Of a DNA stretch of 64,000 bases, positions 9,111 to 22,500 are shown in pieces. The notes beneath the pieces are model-generated. The model had not been told where the DNA came from. It was given only the letters and a program-made list of their open reading frames with translations, and did no database searches. The DNA is from Lingula anatina (Eukaryota > Brachiopoda > Lingulata > Lingulida > Lingulidae), in the NCBI RefSeq assembly GCF_001039355.2, contig NW_019776057.1, forward strand, positions 41,068 to 105,067, read 5' to 3'. The position numbers and the translations under genes were made by a program. How positions within the stretch are numbered: the first letter of the stretch is position 1; each line of letters begins with the position of its first letter.

Positions 9111-12100
9111 GTAAGTAATGATATAAGCAGATTTGTAATCACCATTGAAAAAACATTGAATTAAATATAATTTTAATATTAATCCTCAGGAAAGAAAAGT
9201 TATTCCGTCAGCCAAAAAATGCATGCATTGTCTGTATTAGGTATATTGGCCGGAACAAGGTGTTTAGATCCACCCGAAGGTTTTTATTAGAGATGTTATG
9301 TTGAAATTTTAAGATAAAAATATTTGGATTGCTGGTGGGTGATACATGTAAATGTAAAACATTTTCTTTGTTATCTATTTATAAAAGCTTACGTTGCTGG
9401 AGGTAGCAATAAAAAAGAGAAAGAAATGGGCTTCAAGACTGGTTAGCCCGGATTACAAACACGACTTTGTCATAAATGTAATACCTAATAATAAACAAAC
9501 GTGTAAGGAGCGTAATAAAAAGGTAAGCGAGCGAGATTAACGTCAGTGGTCGGTAAAATCGTAACTGTCGGCGGTTGTTTGAATTTCCTTTAAACCGCAG
9601 TTTGGCGAATTTGTTAATTCAACTTTGCAGTTACAAGTTTGGAGGATAAGGATTCAAATTGTTGTTATCTTCAGATAACTTTTTTTCATAAAGCGTTTAA
9701 AGACAGACTCATGAAAATCCGTTTTTCGGCATGTTTGCCGTAGGCTCCTCTTTACAAGTAACATTTGCAGTGGGTGTGTGCTGTGACAGATCATCTGACC
9801 TTAATTAAGAAATGAATCAGTTGGAAACGGGCCCTTATTCCAATTCAAAACTACTTTACCACTTACAAATGATCCTTACATGTTACAACATAATTCAAGA
9901 TTGCTTTTGTCGGGTTAGCATTACCCTACCGGTCGATGAAGCGATCATTGTGTTTGCACAGAATACGCCGGTACGACACAAACAGTTGTAATACAAAATA
10001 GAGTACAATCTGTACAAGTACAATCAAGTGGCCATTGGTCGACATATGCTTATCAAAAGTATACTAGAATTCACGGTTCAATTTTTTTCAAGTTTATACA
10101 AAGACGGATATCTAATTTTTCTGACGGACGTTACGATCTTCCTACTTTGACTGTGACGGTATTCCTTGACATTTTTACTAAATTCGGTGATAGTAGACCA
10201 TGAAACCATGGTCCAGGGACTTTGGCTGACTGTTTGACAATGGTGCAGTGACAGTGACCACTAACGATTAAATGATATGGATAACTTTACCCTTACTTAC
10301 AGTTAAATATGAGGTTCTGGATTTAAAAGTTTATTAATTCTATGGAAATTACCGGTAGCTGTGACATCTGAGAACATTTACTAGTCGGGGCTGACCAAAA
10401 GTATTTTAGTGGATGATCCTATTTTTTTACATTTCAATTTCCAATTTACATTTCCTCCTTGACCATTAGAGTTTCAGAGCGCAACCATTGGGTATTAGTA
10501 GAAACAAACTAACAATGCATTCGTCTGATTTCGATATAACATCCCGTATAAATCAGAATTAGTCTTACTTAGAAAAGTGTGTATACATGTATATTCTCTG
10601 AGTGTTTTTCTAGTAAAACTTTTTATGAAAGATTTCATCCCAGTTAAATGATAATAATGTATATCACACAAATGCACCGTACCCGTATGATCTCTGCTGA
10701 TAAACTTCTCCTATTACTTATCCATTTCAGATTTTGGCATCTGTTATTGCCATGCCCACGGCGATATCCGCTATTTGACTTGCGATAAAAGGCAGTTCAG
10801 GTACAACACCAGTCCTGGTCATATCGGCTTTATGGCAATGCCTCGTTTGAAAATAGGCCTTCCTAGATGTAGAATGTGGTATGTGTTGACAAGGCACGAA
10901 TTCTTCAATGGCGGCCCGAAGACCCGATTGAAAGCTGTAAAATTTGGCTGCTGGAAGAGTAGCGTTACCGTCAATTACAAGAGCACGTTCACAGGAACGT
11001 ACACTTTGAAAGTAAGCTTTCTCTCTCTCTCTTTCTCTCTCTCTCTCCGTATACAGCTCTTCCTATTTAAAGGTAGTTTCTTTATGCTATACTGTGCAAC
11101 ATCGTTGCGCGCATTAATTAACGTCATTTTTGTTGCGTGTTTTTATTCAATATTTAAAATTTTGTGCAGTAAATATTATATAATTCATCAGTTTTCTTTC
11201 CTATTTTACTGACTGATAAATGAAAGTAAGGATTAAAATCGTGTTTAATAACTTTTAATAATCTCTTTCATGTCATTGTGACATCAGTTCATTAATTGAA
11301 TTCGCCAGTGAAGCAAACAAAAATACATTACCTATTCCGAGTTATACGACAACCATTGAAAGCGATAGTTTGGATCTCCATATTTTTCAAATTATTTTCT
11401 TTAAAAGACTTGCACGCAGCACGAAGGACTCTCATGTCTTGTCATATTAATGGTGGCTGTTACGCCTGCCCTCATTTGGCTACTACTAGAGATTTCAAGC
11501 AGAAAGGCATATCTTAGGATAGGTCTTTAGATATTAATCCGGAATAGAATTCCAGCCAACAGTCAAAACATGACCAATTTGGTTCAGTTTTGTTGTAGGA
11601 CATGCAGGCCGTTGATTCAGCAAGTAATGATCTACCCACATGCCGGGTATTGTCTATTCGGTTAAAAAATGGCGATTTTGTTCGCAGCTCATTCCCTTGG
11701 TTCTGTAAGTTATCTGTTATTAAAAGTCTTCTGTGTGAACCGGTAATCTCATCGTGCAACCTAAAATCCTTCCTAAGGTACCAAATTATGTACATGTACA
11801 TTGCCAAAATAGGTACAGGGTCGAATCAGATGTTTACTCTACTGAAGTATAAAACACAAGAGAGATATGATGTTTTAATATCAGTTTTATATATTTTGAA
11901 AAGATTTATAATTTTGATGACAGTACATCGGGGAAACTGGTCATTTGAACGCCCGCATCTTTCATGAGCGTAATATAAAACAAATATCAAGCCAAAACGT
12001 CCTTAACTTGCCAATAACGAGTTTGTCTAATATCATTTACATTACCATTATAATCTTTCAAATAAAACATTTTGCTAAACAGTTTTATTATATACCGATC

Positions 12101-13310
12101 TCGTGGTCGGAATGTCCATCCGTGGACTTAAAATGGACGATCGACACGTGTGCAAAGTTATGGAATCGGACTACGGTTTCTAGAGGACTACTTTTCCATG
12201 CTGCAAACGCAGGGGGGGGGGGGGGCATTTTTCATCCTTTTTCGTCTTTTCATCCTTTTTTCTATAATTACAGGTGATAGATGGTGGAGCTCCCTCCATC
12301 TTGACCACAACAATTGCAGGACCTGAAGACCTACATAATGGGAAATATTTTCGCATCACGGTTGTGTGGCTAAATGCTCACATACCAGGGTGGTATCTCT
12401 GTATCGAATGCAAATTCTTCAGGATCAAGCTCTATATTGCCCGTCACTGTATGGTGATTGTAATCCCCCCTATTTGGTGCAACCATATTCTTGGCATATG
12501 TGGCGACTGGAACACAGACCCACTTAACGACGAGACCATCCTAACCATTCCGGTGAGCGATGCTACCCCTTGGGGACCCCTCGTAGAGGCGTCTTCTCCT
12601 TTGTGGCCGTAAGTTAAAATATTTTGTATTAGCCATTACTGGTAAATTGAGTGCTTTAAGCGAGGGGGAAACTAACCCGCTTATGCACCCCCATTATAAT
12701 ATTGTGTATCAACTTATACTGGCAAATTCAGGGCATTAAGCGAGGGGGAAAACTAACCCCATCTCTACACCCCCCGTGTATTATAATCTTTTGGTATTAA
12801 CCATTACTGATGAATTCAGGGCATTACTTGAGGGGGTAATCTCCACTCCCTTTCAATCTATCTTAACGAATTGTATAATATTATGTTTGTTGTAGTATGC
12901 ATGACTTTAAACTGCTCTCTGTGGGTTTTATCTTTTGTGACGTACCTGGAAGGGAACAGAACTCGCCGTTTTGATTTATGAAAGGAAGGGGGAGCGCCCT
13001 GGTTTCACTTATGTTGACAAGTTAATTGAAACTGAATAACTTTCCTTTTCTTATCATTACTACTTATGGAGTGCCTTTCTTAGTGACCCACTTAAATGTT
13101 AATTTCCCTTTAAAGTAAATCATTTCCACGTGGCTCGGTATAATATGTGCCTTAGTCTAGATCTTATTAAATGTATAATACTTAACCCTTCTTGGCGCCC
13201 TGCTTTCAAAATTTAATGTTTCTTAACAATATCACCTTGTGCTCACCAAATAGATAAGAAGAAAAGCAAGCGGAGTAATTAATGACACATTTCCTTTTAG
13301 GTGGCCGTAA
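8912..13310 (+). CDS. vWFD secreted protein, copy B
   Basis: Four exons: 8912-9110, 10731-11011, 12274-12608 and 13301-13310 (coding part). All junctions are GT-AG and phases match (1, 0, 2), giving 274 residues. The start is the ATG at 8912; the TTG two codons earlier is not a eukaryotic start. Residues 1 to about 23-25 form a signal peptide (hydrophobic VAVLMFFAVAMVAVV). A short acidic N-terminal region with an NIS sequon (33-35) leads into one vWFD domain: GDIRY at 77-81, C-rich strands, and GICGDWNTDPLNDE at 234-247. Twelve cysteines are present, an even number. Such domains form disulfide-bonded, often calcium-binding modules of extracellular polymers. No trypsin-inhibitor-like or C8 domain follows, so this is an unusually small single-domain member. 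Expected location is outside the cell. Function is not known. Confidence 0.85.
10731..11011 (+). CDS. copy B exon 2 (N-terminal vWFD half)
   Basis: Acceptor 'tccatttcag', donor AAA|GTAAGC followed by a (CT)n tract (11019-11047). It encodes YCHAHGDIRYLTCDKRQF, the start of the vWFD fold, and the strand FGCWKSSVTV near its end. Confidence 0.85.
12274..12608 (+). CDS. copy B exon 3 (C-terminal vWFD half)
   Basis: 335 nt, one codon shorter than in A, C and D. The acceptor 'tataattacag' lies about 50 bp after a 14-G run (12211-12224). It ends at CC|GTAAGT. Confidence 0.85.
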
Positions 13311-13637
13311 ATGGACAAGACCCCGGACGCCTCCAATTACTCCGAACTACTTTTGCACGTATCTTACTTCTGGCTGGTTAAAATGCTTTGAGATAGCTTT
13401 CAGAATTATTTCTTCACTGTTATGGCACGCGTTTGTCCATAATTAATAATAACAAATATTAAAAATAACGCCAAGGGCGTGTTTGCAAATGTATTAATGA
13501 AATCACAAGCGTAACAATATCGGCCATTGATTTGAAAGCTATGGCCTTTATGACTTTATTTGGAAATACAATGTGTATGTATGTTAATTTTTACTTTTTC
13601 TAGAAATAAGTAATTTCGTAATTAAGTAATTAATAAA
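13301..13637 (+). other. copy B terminal exon and 3'UTR
   Basis: G TGG CCG TAA ends the protein LWPWP, one residue longer than the others because of an extra CCG. The UTR is the most diverged of the four copies: it has lost about 65 bp present in A and C near 13460. AATAAA lies at 13632-13637. Confidence 0.6.
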
Positions 13638-13654
13638 GTCGAGGCACAGCATAG

Positions 13655-15235
13655 ACTTCGCTTATAATTACTAGCATGAGAATCGCATGACCTGTTGGCG
13701 ACAAGCAATGTCAAAATTATTACAGACTTTTGTGCTTTCTTGATAATGAAGAAAAGGTCAGCTCATGGACGTGCATGTAATAAGAGACTAAGGGTACTGA
13801 AATCAGTCGATGGTGTGAGCTAAAGGGGAGTGCTGGACGCCCCCTCAAAACTTACATCCAAATATATGGACACAAGACCACTTGGGACCCATGTGATGCC
13901 ATTGAAACTGTTTAAATAACTAGCAATCCGTTATTTCGTAGTCTTGCAACTTGCAAACATCCTTTGCTTCTGAAAGGACCTTCCGTCAGCGGTCTAAAAT
14001 GATCTTTACTTAAACGGAGGCAATCCTGTATCGACTAAAAGACAAAATGACGAACGGAAATCAACAATGGACACTGAATATTGAAACTGGTGGTGCTCGC
14101 AATTCTTTTGGTTCTTCGTTGACTTTTCTTACATGTTTAAATATTGACAACCGTTGAAATTTTTGTATATAACCCTGAGGACATATAATATGGTTATTAA
14201 TATAGAGGTGTTCACGTTTCTTAATTTAAGCTATAACCTCTGTTTTCTTTGATTCATTTCTACAGTTCGACAGAGTGGTCAAACTGAATAGGAAATTGTC
14301 AATCTTAGTTACGCAACTGCACACCATAAATGTTAAAACGAAAAAAGTATGTACCGTTGAAGCAAAGAAATATTTGAGAAAAATTCTAGAAACACATTCT
14401 GCATTGTACTATGGCATTTATAGCGTATGCGGGTGCTTATTATTGGAAACGTGTATTACATGGTATCATATAATTTTGATTTTTTAAAAACATTGGTTGT
14501 CGTTCAAATCTCCTGTGTTTCGCCGTGCTTGTGCTGAAGCATAATAAAATGTTGTTAAACATATGTACTTTGTTTTTCTTAATTTTTGTTTGCAGCATGC
14601 ATTGATAAACAGTGCAATGCAAAAAAATATGATATTTTTTTTTATAATTTCGTTCTCGAGGAAAATATATTCTATGCGAATCAGGCAAATTATTTAAGAC
14701 AAAAAGCTCAGGCTAATTTAACTGATAGTAGTACATCAAGAGGGTTTATTCTTTCCAATACCTGACCTGTTTACAGCTTATAAAGAAATAAAACAAGAAG
14801 AAAATACATCAGGAGCTTAAAGTAAGTGAAACGTGCCTTTGGTGTCCTCCACTGAATCTGCCATTGCATGTTTCGTAGCTTCAAAGCAATTTAAAAAATC
14901 TAAAACGAAAAAAGTCATCGCCAGTGCACGGCGTAAATTGATACATAAAATCACTGTCCACTGTTTTCATATTAAATGGATTTTTTCACAAAAAAAATCA
15001 CTGATTGAATCAGTAAATAAGCTTATGATATTAAAAAATCAAATCCACAGTATTGTGCAGTATCCTCTGGAGGATGCACCTGGCGCGTAAACTCAAAAAG
15101 TTTTGAAACTTTGGTGGAGCGATGGGGTTCCACATAGCACAGACACAAACCATCGCATCTGAGAGAGGGGTCATCCATACCATCTTTGGCTTCTTTTAGC
15201 CTCTAATCGCTAAAAATATCAATTTGGCCAATAAG
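13655..15235. repeat. 3' flank of tandem unit, copy B
   Basis: Very close to 1411-2995 in sequence. 15236-15532 is a short spacer with no recognisable content before the 5' flank of C begins. Confidence 0.7.
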
Positions 15236-15532
15236 GTCAATTTGGGAGAAGTATTACCCTTGTCTCTTTTCCACTATGTTGATAATTGAATACTGTCCAC
15301 AGCAATGACTGAATGGTTACCGAATGATGCTAACGCCGTTTCAGCGCATTGGTAGTCGCTATTGCAGTAACTGATACCCTGACGCTGCTAGGTCGATTTT
15401 TATTCTTTAATTTGTGAAATAATTAGTGTTGCGATTTTGCTAATCGAGTTTACAAAACCAGTCAGATTCAAAACACAAACGACATCACACGAAGTGTAAA
15501 GCCTTCGTGAGTATATGACTTAAAATATTTTC

Positions 15533-16773
15533 TTTCTAGTATCTACTGATAAATAAGTTTCTTGAAGCGTACACCGGTATGAAGATGCCTGATGTTGGAA
15601 AGGGTAGGTCTAGCTACTGTAACCACGCATTAAGCACTGGGTAAAGTAACGTTTACGTGGAACGCTCTTCTACTTTATTGGACAGCATAACGATTGGATA
15701 AGAATGCTTTGATGCTGAACGACAATTTACACACACGCAAACACACACACACACAAACAGACACACACACATCCTATATAACCTTCTCCTTGTTGTTCAG
15801 CTGATGCGGTCTATAACCAACTTCTAAGGCAATCCGCACACACGCACACACTCACACGCGCGCGCGCGAGCACACATAATTAGTCCTATATAACCTTCTC
15901 CTTGTTGCTCAGCTGATGCGGTTTATAACCAACTTCTAAGGCAACCCGCACACTGGAGGATCAGAGGTCGTGATGAATGAGATTTTGCCTTTCCGTTGGT
16001 GTATCAATAAATGTAAAACGGGGCCATTTGCTATTCTATACTAGTGTATGCATGGCTACTAGTATGCGGTGTAATTATTTTCTTAGTTGATTTCACACTT
16101 TGCTTTTAAGCATTTATAATTAAAATTATAAGTGTCTCAAGAAGAGTAATTTGACTACTGATAAGTGAAGTAAAAGCTGGTTAAGCTAAACTTACACCAC
16201 GCTAATGCTGTTCTCTATTGTGCCAACTGATTTATACACAACGAATGGTCCCATCTGTCCATCATTTTAGTAGAGATGTCGTTTTCAACTGATGATATAT
16301 GTACCACTGCATATGCTAATAGCACGGACAACATCTAATTTTTTGAAGCATATTTAATAACGATACTGTTTAAGGTTTGGAGGATTCACTGAAGACCTGG
16401 TGTAAACTGTAAGTAATGGAGAATATAATAATACGGCAAATAATACGGCAAATAAATTTAAGAAATGATCTCACGCAAACTCATGGCATGCTGCCCATGT
16501 TTGAGACCTTTTTATTAACATTACGTATATTTGAGCCAAATGTGCAACTGCTTCACTTTGATTTGTGCTGTGCAGAGCTTATGCTGCTATAGTACAACGT
16601 GTAAAAACACAGATACTCCTCTGCTGCCTAGTTACCGTATGAATGACTGACCTCTCACAAATCTTTAGTGTGAAATTATGTTGAATAGACGTTTAAGTAA
16701 AGCGAGGAAAGGTTCAACATTGTTGCGGAGATGATATCAGAAAAATGTTGAAGATGGTTTATTTTTACACTAT

Positions 16774-16812
<39 letters not shown>

Positions 16813-19266
16813 TTGTTATTATATTTTCGTCCTGTTGGCTTCGGAAATGGCTAGGGTGCGTTCATATTAAATACAACTCAATTTTTACCAAAGCCACAGG
16901 TGACAGTGCAGATTTCAGCCAAGAAAAAATATTTTTTTCTAAACCCGCTCACTATACAGGTCTATGCGCCTTTGCGGTCGTTTGGTCGGTAACAGAAACT
17001 TGGACTGGGTTGCCCCTTGGTGACAGCAAACGCGGACCATGGGTACTGTCCAGTTTGATAAGGACCTTCTAACGATTGTAGGGAGAAGGTTGGCGTTTGG
17101 GTTCATTAGTAACGCAGTTGATGCTTTTCTTACTTTCAGTATGCTTATTCGTACCCTCTATCTGGTCCACTGATTGGTTTTTCACTGGATATTCACAGGT
17201 AATGCCTCTGGCTAAATATGGTCTTCAAAATATTACTATTAGTGGAGTTTAGAGGTGTATCTAACTTAAATGATAAATGTGAGTGAAATTCAAAGTAAAA
17301 TAAGTCTTGCTGCCGCTCGCGTGTAAGGACAACCGATGTGTTTTATTATTTCGATGCTTATAAAAGAGCTTAGAAATTGAAAGGTTCTTAGTAGGAAATG
17401 TTGATGAGTATACGTATGCTGTTATTGGTCTGATATGAACGCATTACGATAACCTGAAAATATCCGTCCAATGACATGGCTCCTTGCAAACCCCATGACT
17501 TGACTGGGTTAGCTATCTGCTGGCTGAGAGTAATAAAGAAAGTACCGTTAAGGTGGAAAGATGGAGTGTAAGAAATGTCGTCGTATTAATTCCCTATCTG
17601 AAATGCGTTATTTTGCGGAGAGATTTGTTTGCTATTTAAAAAGGTAGGTTAGTCTTGCTATTTCAACACTCTGGCACACAAAGACATGCTGAAAAACCTA
17701 CTTGATACACAATCTTGAAGTCACAATCTTAATCAACTACGTAATTACAGCTCACTAGAAGAACCATCGGTGTTTTACAAATTAGTTGCCAAAATATGAT
17801 GTCTGACTCAAGGCCTTAACATCACAAAACTAAGTATTTTGAAGGGGTATTAGGGAATTGTTGGGGGGATGGGGTAAATTTACATATTTACTGTGTGTTT
17901 GGGATGCACCAGTGTTAGAAAATTACTGATAGCTGATGTTTTTAACCACAGGATTCTTACAAATGGCGATTTTTCAGTTTAACAAAATGTGAAAAATCAA
18001 CTCAATGTATAGTAAGTTTGCAGCAAATGTCTTTCCTGTTGATTGATTATACGATGAATCTGCATCTTTTTTGCTAACCAACAAACCACTGCGTTTTAAA
18101 ATATTCAGTATTTTTGTGTGGTAATTTATCTTTCGTGTGGCATAACATATTTTAATTTGAAGGATTAGCGCTTGATAAAAAGTTCATTCCATATGAAGAA
18201 AAGTGCTATGAAAACTGTGTCTTGTTAAGTTTCCCAAGAGCACTAAAAGAGGTGACAGAAGTAAGGAACCCTTCTGTGTTACACAAAATACAAATATATA
18301 TTTGATTAAAATTCTTCTGTGCTGATTAACTGAGGTGTTGGTTTAAATGCATCACGTTAACATTCAGCTCTTTGTGTAACATTAAAATGATTTCAATCAT
18401 TATCCAGTACAGTGTTCAGTATAATCATGCACCTTGGCAAAAGTTAAGAAGCGTGTTGGAAATGTATGGAAAATCAAAGCGGCCATGCTGCATGACTGCA
18501 ATGCCTCATTTTATCAGTTTTGTGGTCTACACTTTTGAAAATGAATATGAAGATTGCCATCAAAAGTGCATAAAAATGAAGACGTTTAATTAAACTTGAA
18601 GCAAGTCACCGGTACCAGCAAAATTTTTCTCGACAGACTAGAAAAATACCACGCATTTCAATTAATTGCGCAGTTTGTGCCTACTGATGTATTTCGCTGT
18701 CTCCTATGATTTGAATAAATAATGTCAATTAAGTGTAGCTAGAAAAGATTGATTTTCGTTCACTTCTAACTGCGTTGAGATATAACTAAGGTAAAATTTA
18801 TAATGCCGTCTCTTATCCATAATCTAAATATCAATTTAGAATTTGAGAATCGGGTGTGCCCTGTCCACTGACACAGTGAAGATGTCATATTTTCAAGTAT
18901 TTTAGAAAAATTCCATAATCAGCTCATTCTTACATGGACGTTTGATAAACATGTATAAAAATTGCATTTAGGAATCATTTAGGAACATTTAAAATGTTGT
19001 CAAAAAGCTTTAGATGCCAAAAGAAGGCAACAGTGACCCAACCGGACGTCGGTAATTTGAGAGATATGAAATCGACATTGGTTTTTAAGCAAAATTTATG
19101 AAAACACTATCAACACATGCTTAGAATGACGGTTTTCTGCAAAAGACTGGCCTCCTTTGGAAAAGATTCAAAAAGAGACGAGGCACAGTTGTGGCAATTA
19201 AGACGCATGCGCACGCTTCGTATGCCACCGTGGCGAAAGCGGTCTTTACGCCCACTTACAAATGAA
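15533..19266. repeat. 5' flank of tandem unit, copy C
   Basis: Homologous to 3211-8826 and 32521-36378. It is the shortest of the three: the segment matching about 4650-5960 of B, including both MITE-like elements, is missing around 16980. It holds (CA)n and (TTTA)n repeats. No exon seen. Confidence 0.75.
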
Positions 19267-19274
19267 TATATAAG
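19267..19274 (+). promoter_or_regulatory. TATA box, copy C
   Basis: TATATAAG, 85 bp before the ATG at 19352, within a block nearly identical to that of D. Confidence 0.75.
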
Positions 19275-19351
19275 ATGGGTGGAGGAGATAAAATATCAGT
19301 TGCTGTGCGCCTCTCCTTGAACACCAGTGCCAGAAAGATTCCAGCTTGAAG

Positions 19352-19550
19352 ATGACAGGAGACAGAAACGTGGCCGTGCTTATGTTCCTTGCTGTGGCAA
19401 TGGTAGCTTTTGTTTCTGTCCAGGCTCAGCTTACCCCAGAAGAACAGAACATATCAATTGCATTTAATGACATGTGGAACTCACTGACACCCGAAGAGCA
19501 AGCCTACTATGGGGACTGTGCGTTTCCTGTTACACCCCTGCCTTGTTACT
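19352..19550 (+). CDS. copy C exon 1
   Basis: Same length and donor as B. The protein differs from D exon 1 by only two residues (FND/FDD and VTPL/VKPL), so C and D are close relatives or have exchanged sequence here. Confidence 0.85.
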
Positions 19551-22500
19551 GTAAGTAATGATATTACTAGATTTGTACATGCAATTATCATTGAAAAAAG
19601 CATCGAATTAAATGTCTTTCTTTATTATTATTATCTGAGAAAGAAAAGTTATTCTGTGAGTCAAAACAGAGACCATTGTCTACATTAGGTACGGACAGAA
19701 CACGGTGTTTAGATGCATGTAAATACTTTTATTAGGGATGCCGTGTTGAAATACAATATGTAATATGTGGATTGCCGGAGGGTGATAAATGCATTGTAGA
19801 ACATTTTCTTTGTTTCTTTTTATAAACAAGCTTACTTTGGTAGGGATAGCAATAAAAAAGAGAAAGGTGTCAAAAAGTTAAAAGCTAATAATAAGCAAAC
19901 ATGTAAGGAGCGGAATAAGAAACAAGCGAGCGAGAGTTACGGTAGTGTTCATTATACACTCTTGCCCAAAATGGTTGGTACACGGAAATTTTGGGATGCA
20001 TATCGCCCTGTTTCTTTCATTATTATTGATATTACCAAATTAATAATGTTTATATTGTTAAATATGTGAAGCTGGAGGATTGGTTAAGTCAAGGAGAAAC
20101 AACCAATGCAAATGTGAAAAAAACGTTAATTTATTTAGGGTTCTTTTTTCTCATGCCCCCAAAAAGAGTACTTTTTTTACATAACAGTACCAAGTGAAAA
20201 ATTAAACATAAATTTATACTGTGATTGACAATTAATATGAAATTAGGGAAAATTGTCAAGAAACATCTTCAGAGTTCATTATTAATCTAAATAGCGGGTA
20301 TGCCCACCCCGAGCTTGGATAATGGCCGCCAGACGGCGTGGCATACTGTGAACTAGAGTTACAGCTCTTTGAAGAAGAAGTCTGGTCCATTCATCTTGAA
20401 GGGCATCTGGCAGTTCATCTAGATTTGCAGGGGTAGGGTTTCTCCTCTGAATAGCACGACCAAGTTCGTCCCATATGTGCTCAGTTGGGTTTGCATCTGG
20501 GCTTCTTGCTGGCTGTGGCATCAGCTGAATGTTGTTTTGTCGGATAAAGTCTGCAATTAAGCGGGCTGTGTGTGGAGTTGGATTGTCATGTTGCAATCTA
20601 AAATTGTCTCTGTTTATCCCTCTTGCGAACGGCTCCAGGTTCTGCTGGAGAATGTATCTGTATCTGGCAGCGTTAAGGTTTTCATCCAGAGGAAGCAATG
20701 GGCAAATACTGTTGCTGCAAATGGCACCCCAAACATGTACAGAACCACCTCCCTCAGCTATGAGAGTGCGTAGGCTTCCTGGGGAGAGGCTGTTAACTGA
20801 AACTATCCAGGAAACAATAGCTGGAGGAGGTGGTTATGTACATGTACATGTTTGGGGTGCCATTTGCAGCAGCGGTATTTGCCCATTGCTTCCTCTGGAT
20901 TATGTGAAAAAGGTTCTTTTTAGGGGGCATGAGAAAAAAACCCTAAATAAGTTAACGCTTTTTTCACATTTGCATTGGTTGTTTCTCCTTGACTTAACCA
21001 ATCCTCCAGCTTCACATATTTAACAATATAAACATGATTAATTTGGTAATATCAATAATAATAAAAGAAACAGGGCGATATGCATCCCAAAATTTCCGTG
21101 TATCAACCATTTTGGGCAAGAGTGTATAAAGGTAGGACATTAGTCACGTGATCGGACAGTTTGAATTGTCTTTCTCTTACGGCAGTTGTTTGAATTTCCT
21201 ATAAAACCACAGTTTCATGACTTTGTTAATTCAACTTCTCCAGTTGTAAAGTTTGAGGATAAAGACTCACATTGTTCTTTTCTTAAGATAGCAATTTTCA
21301 TGAAGCGTTCAAATTCATACTCGAGGAATCCGTTTTGTGCCTTAGGCGCCTCTTTACACGTAACGTTTGCAGTGGGTGTGTGCTATGACAGATCATCTGA
21401 CATTTATTAGGAAATGAATCAATTTAAAACAGGCTTTCATTTTAATTCAGAGCTGCATAATCACTTATAAATGATCGGTGCATGTTATATTAAGATTACA
21501 TGTACTTTTTCTGATTTGCCTTACCCTACCGATCAACTAAGCATCCAATTTGTACAGGACGTGTCGGTACGGCGCAATTACTGGTAATACAGAACAGGGA
21601 CATATAATCAAGTGGCCATTGGTCGACATATGCGTATTTTTAAAAAGAGTACTAGAACACACAGGTATCTAAATTTTTCTTTTCAAAATTTCGTCGACGA
21701 TCTCCTAACTTTGAGTGTGATAGTATTTTGTGACTTTCTTACTAAATCCGGTGACAGTAGATGTCATGAGACTATGGTTGCCTCGAATGGTTAGTTCAAA
21801 ATCTTAAAGCATGTGCATGCCCATGCATTACTCTCTTGGAAGAAAACGTGGTTGAGGAAAACTTAAGAAAAAGCGGTAACATACAAGAAGAAATAAATGA
21901 TTGGGAACAGCCCTAATAAAATGATTTGTATTCCTAAGTTAGACATTTGTACTACAAAATGCAGCGTTTGGCCAATTTTTGGTCCTTAACAAGCCTACTA
22001 TAATTCGTTCTACCAAATAAAGTGTTGTGTGCTTTGGCTATTTATTTGTTTGTTTCCGAATGATATTTCAACCGAGACATGTATAATTTAAACCCAAGCA
22101 CTGCGTCTTTACATGTTTTGCGACGGCTTTTTAAGTAGGTAGTATACGTTTATGACACGTTCGCTTTCTAAAAATTTACCGCCGCTCTGAGCAGTGGGAA
22201 TGGAGTCAAAAAAGACCTATACCTGCCTAAAAAAGAGAAGAAGCAAATAATATGAACTACCCATGCGAAGGCCCTTGCGGTTAGCTTGGGGAAAGTTAAT
22301 GTCCATGGTTAATTTTTTGTTGACAAGGCCATGGCTGACTGGCCCTGCAGATCGTCCTGCAAAAAGTTTTTTTTTCCAGAATATACCAATAATACACTAA
22401 ATAATAACTAGGATAATTAACTAAACCTCTCACTCCCATACATGCACACATGCCTCTCACATTTGGAGCAACTACATAGTATTATCATTGTGACTTTGTC

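Noticed and set aside
9111-9118. Exon 1 as a complete 68-residue protein ending CYCK
   Set aside because: The K and stop come from the splice donor GTAAGTAA. Exon 2 continues in phase and completes the vWFD domain.
14275-14688. Overlapping + and - frames in the 3' flank, with relatives at 2218-2451 and 43532-43868
   Set aside because: Frames are not kept between the four copies; lengths and stops differ.
19117-19320. 67-codon frame upstream of copy C, also 36229-36432 in D
   Set aside because: It spans the TATA box and is broken in B by the MITE and a deletion, so it is promoter DNA.
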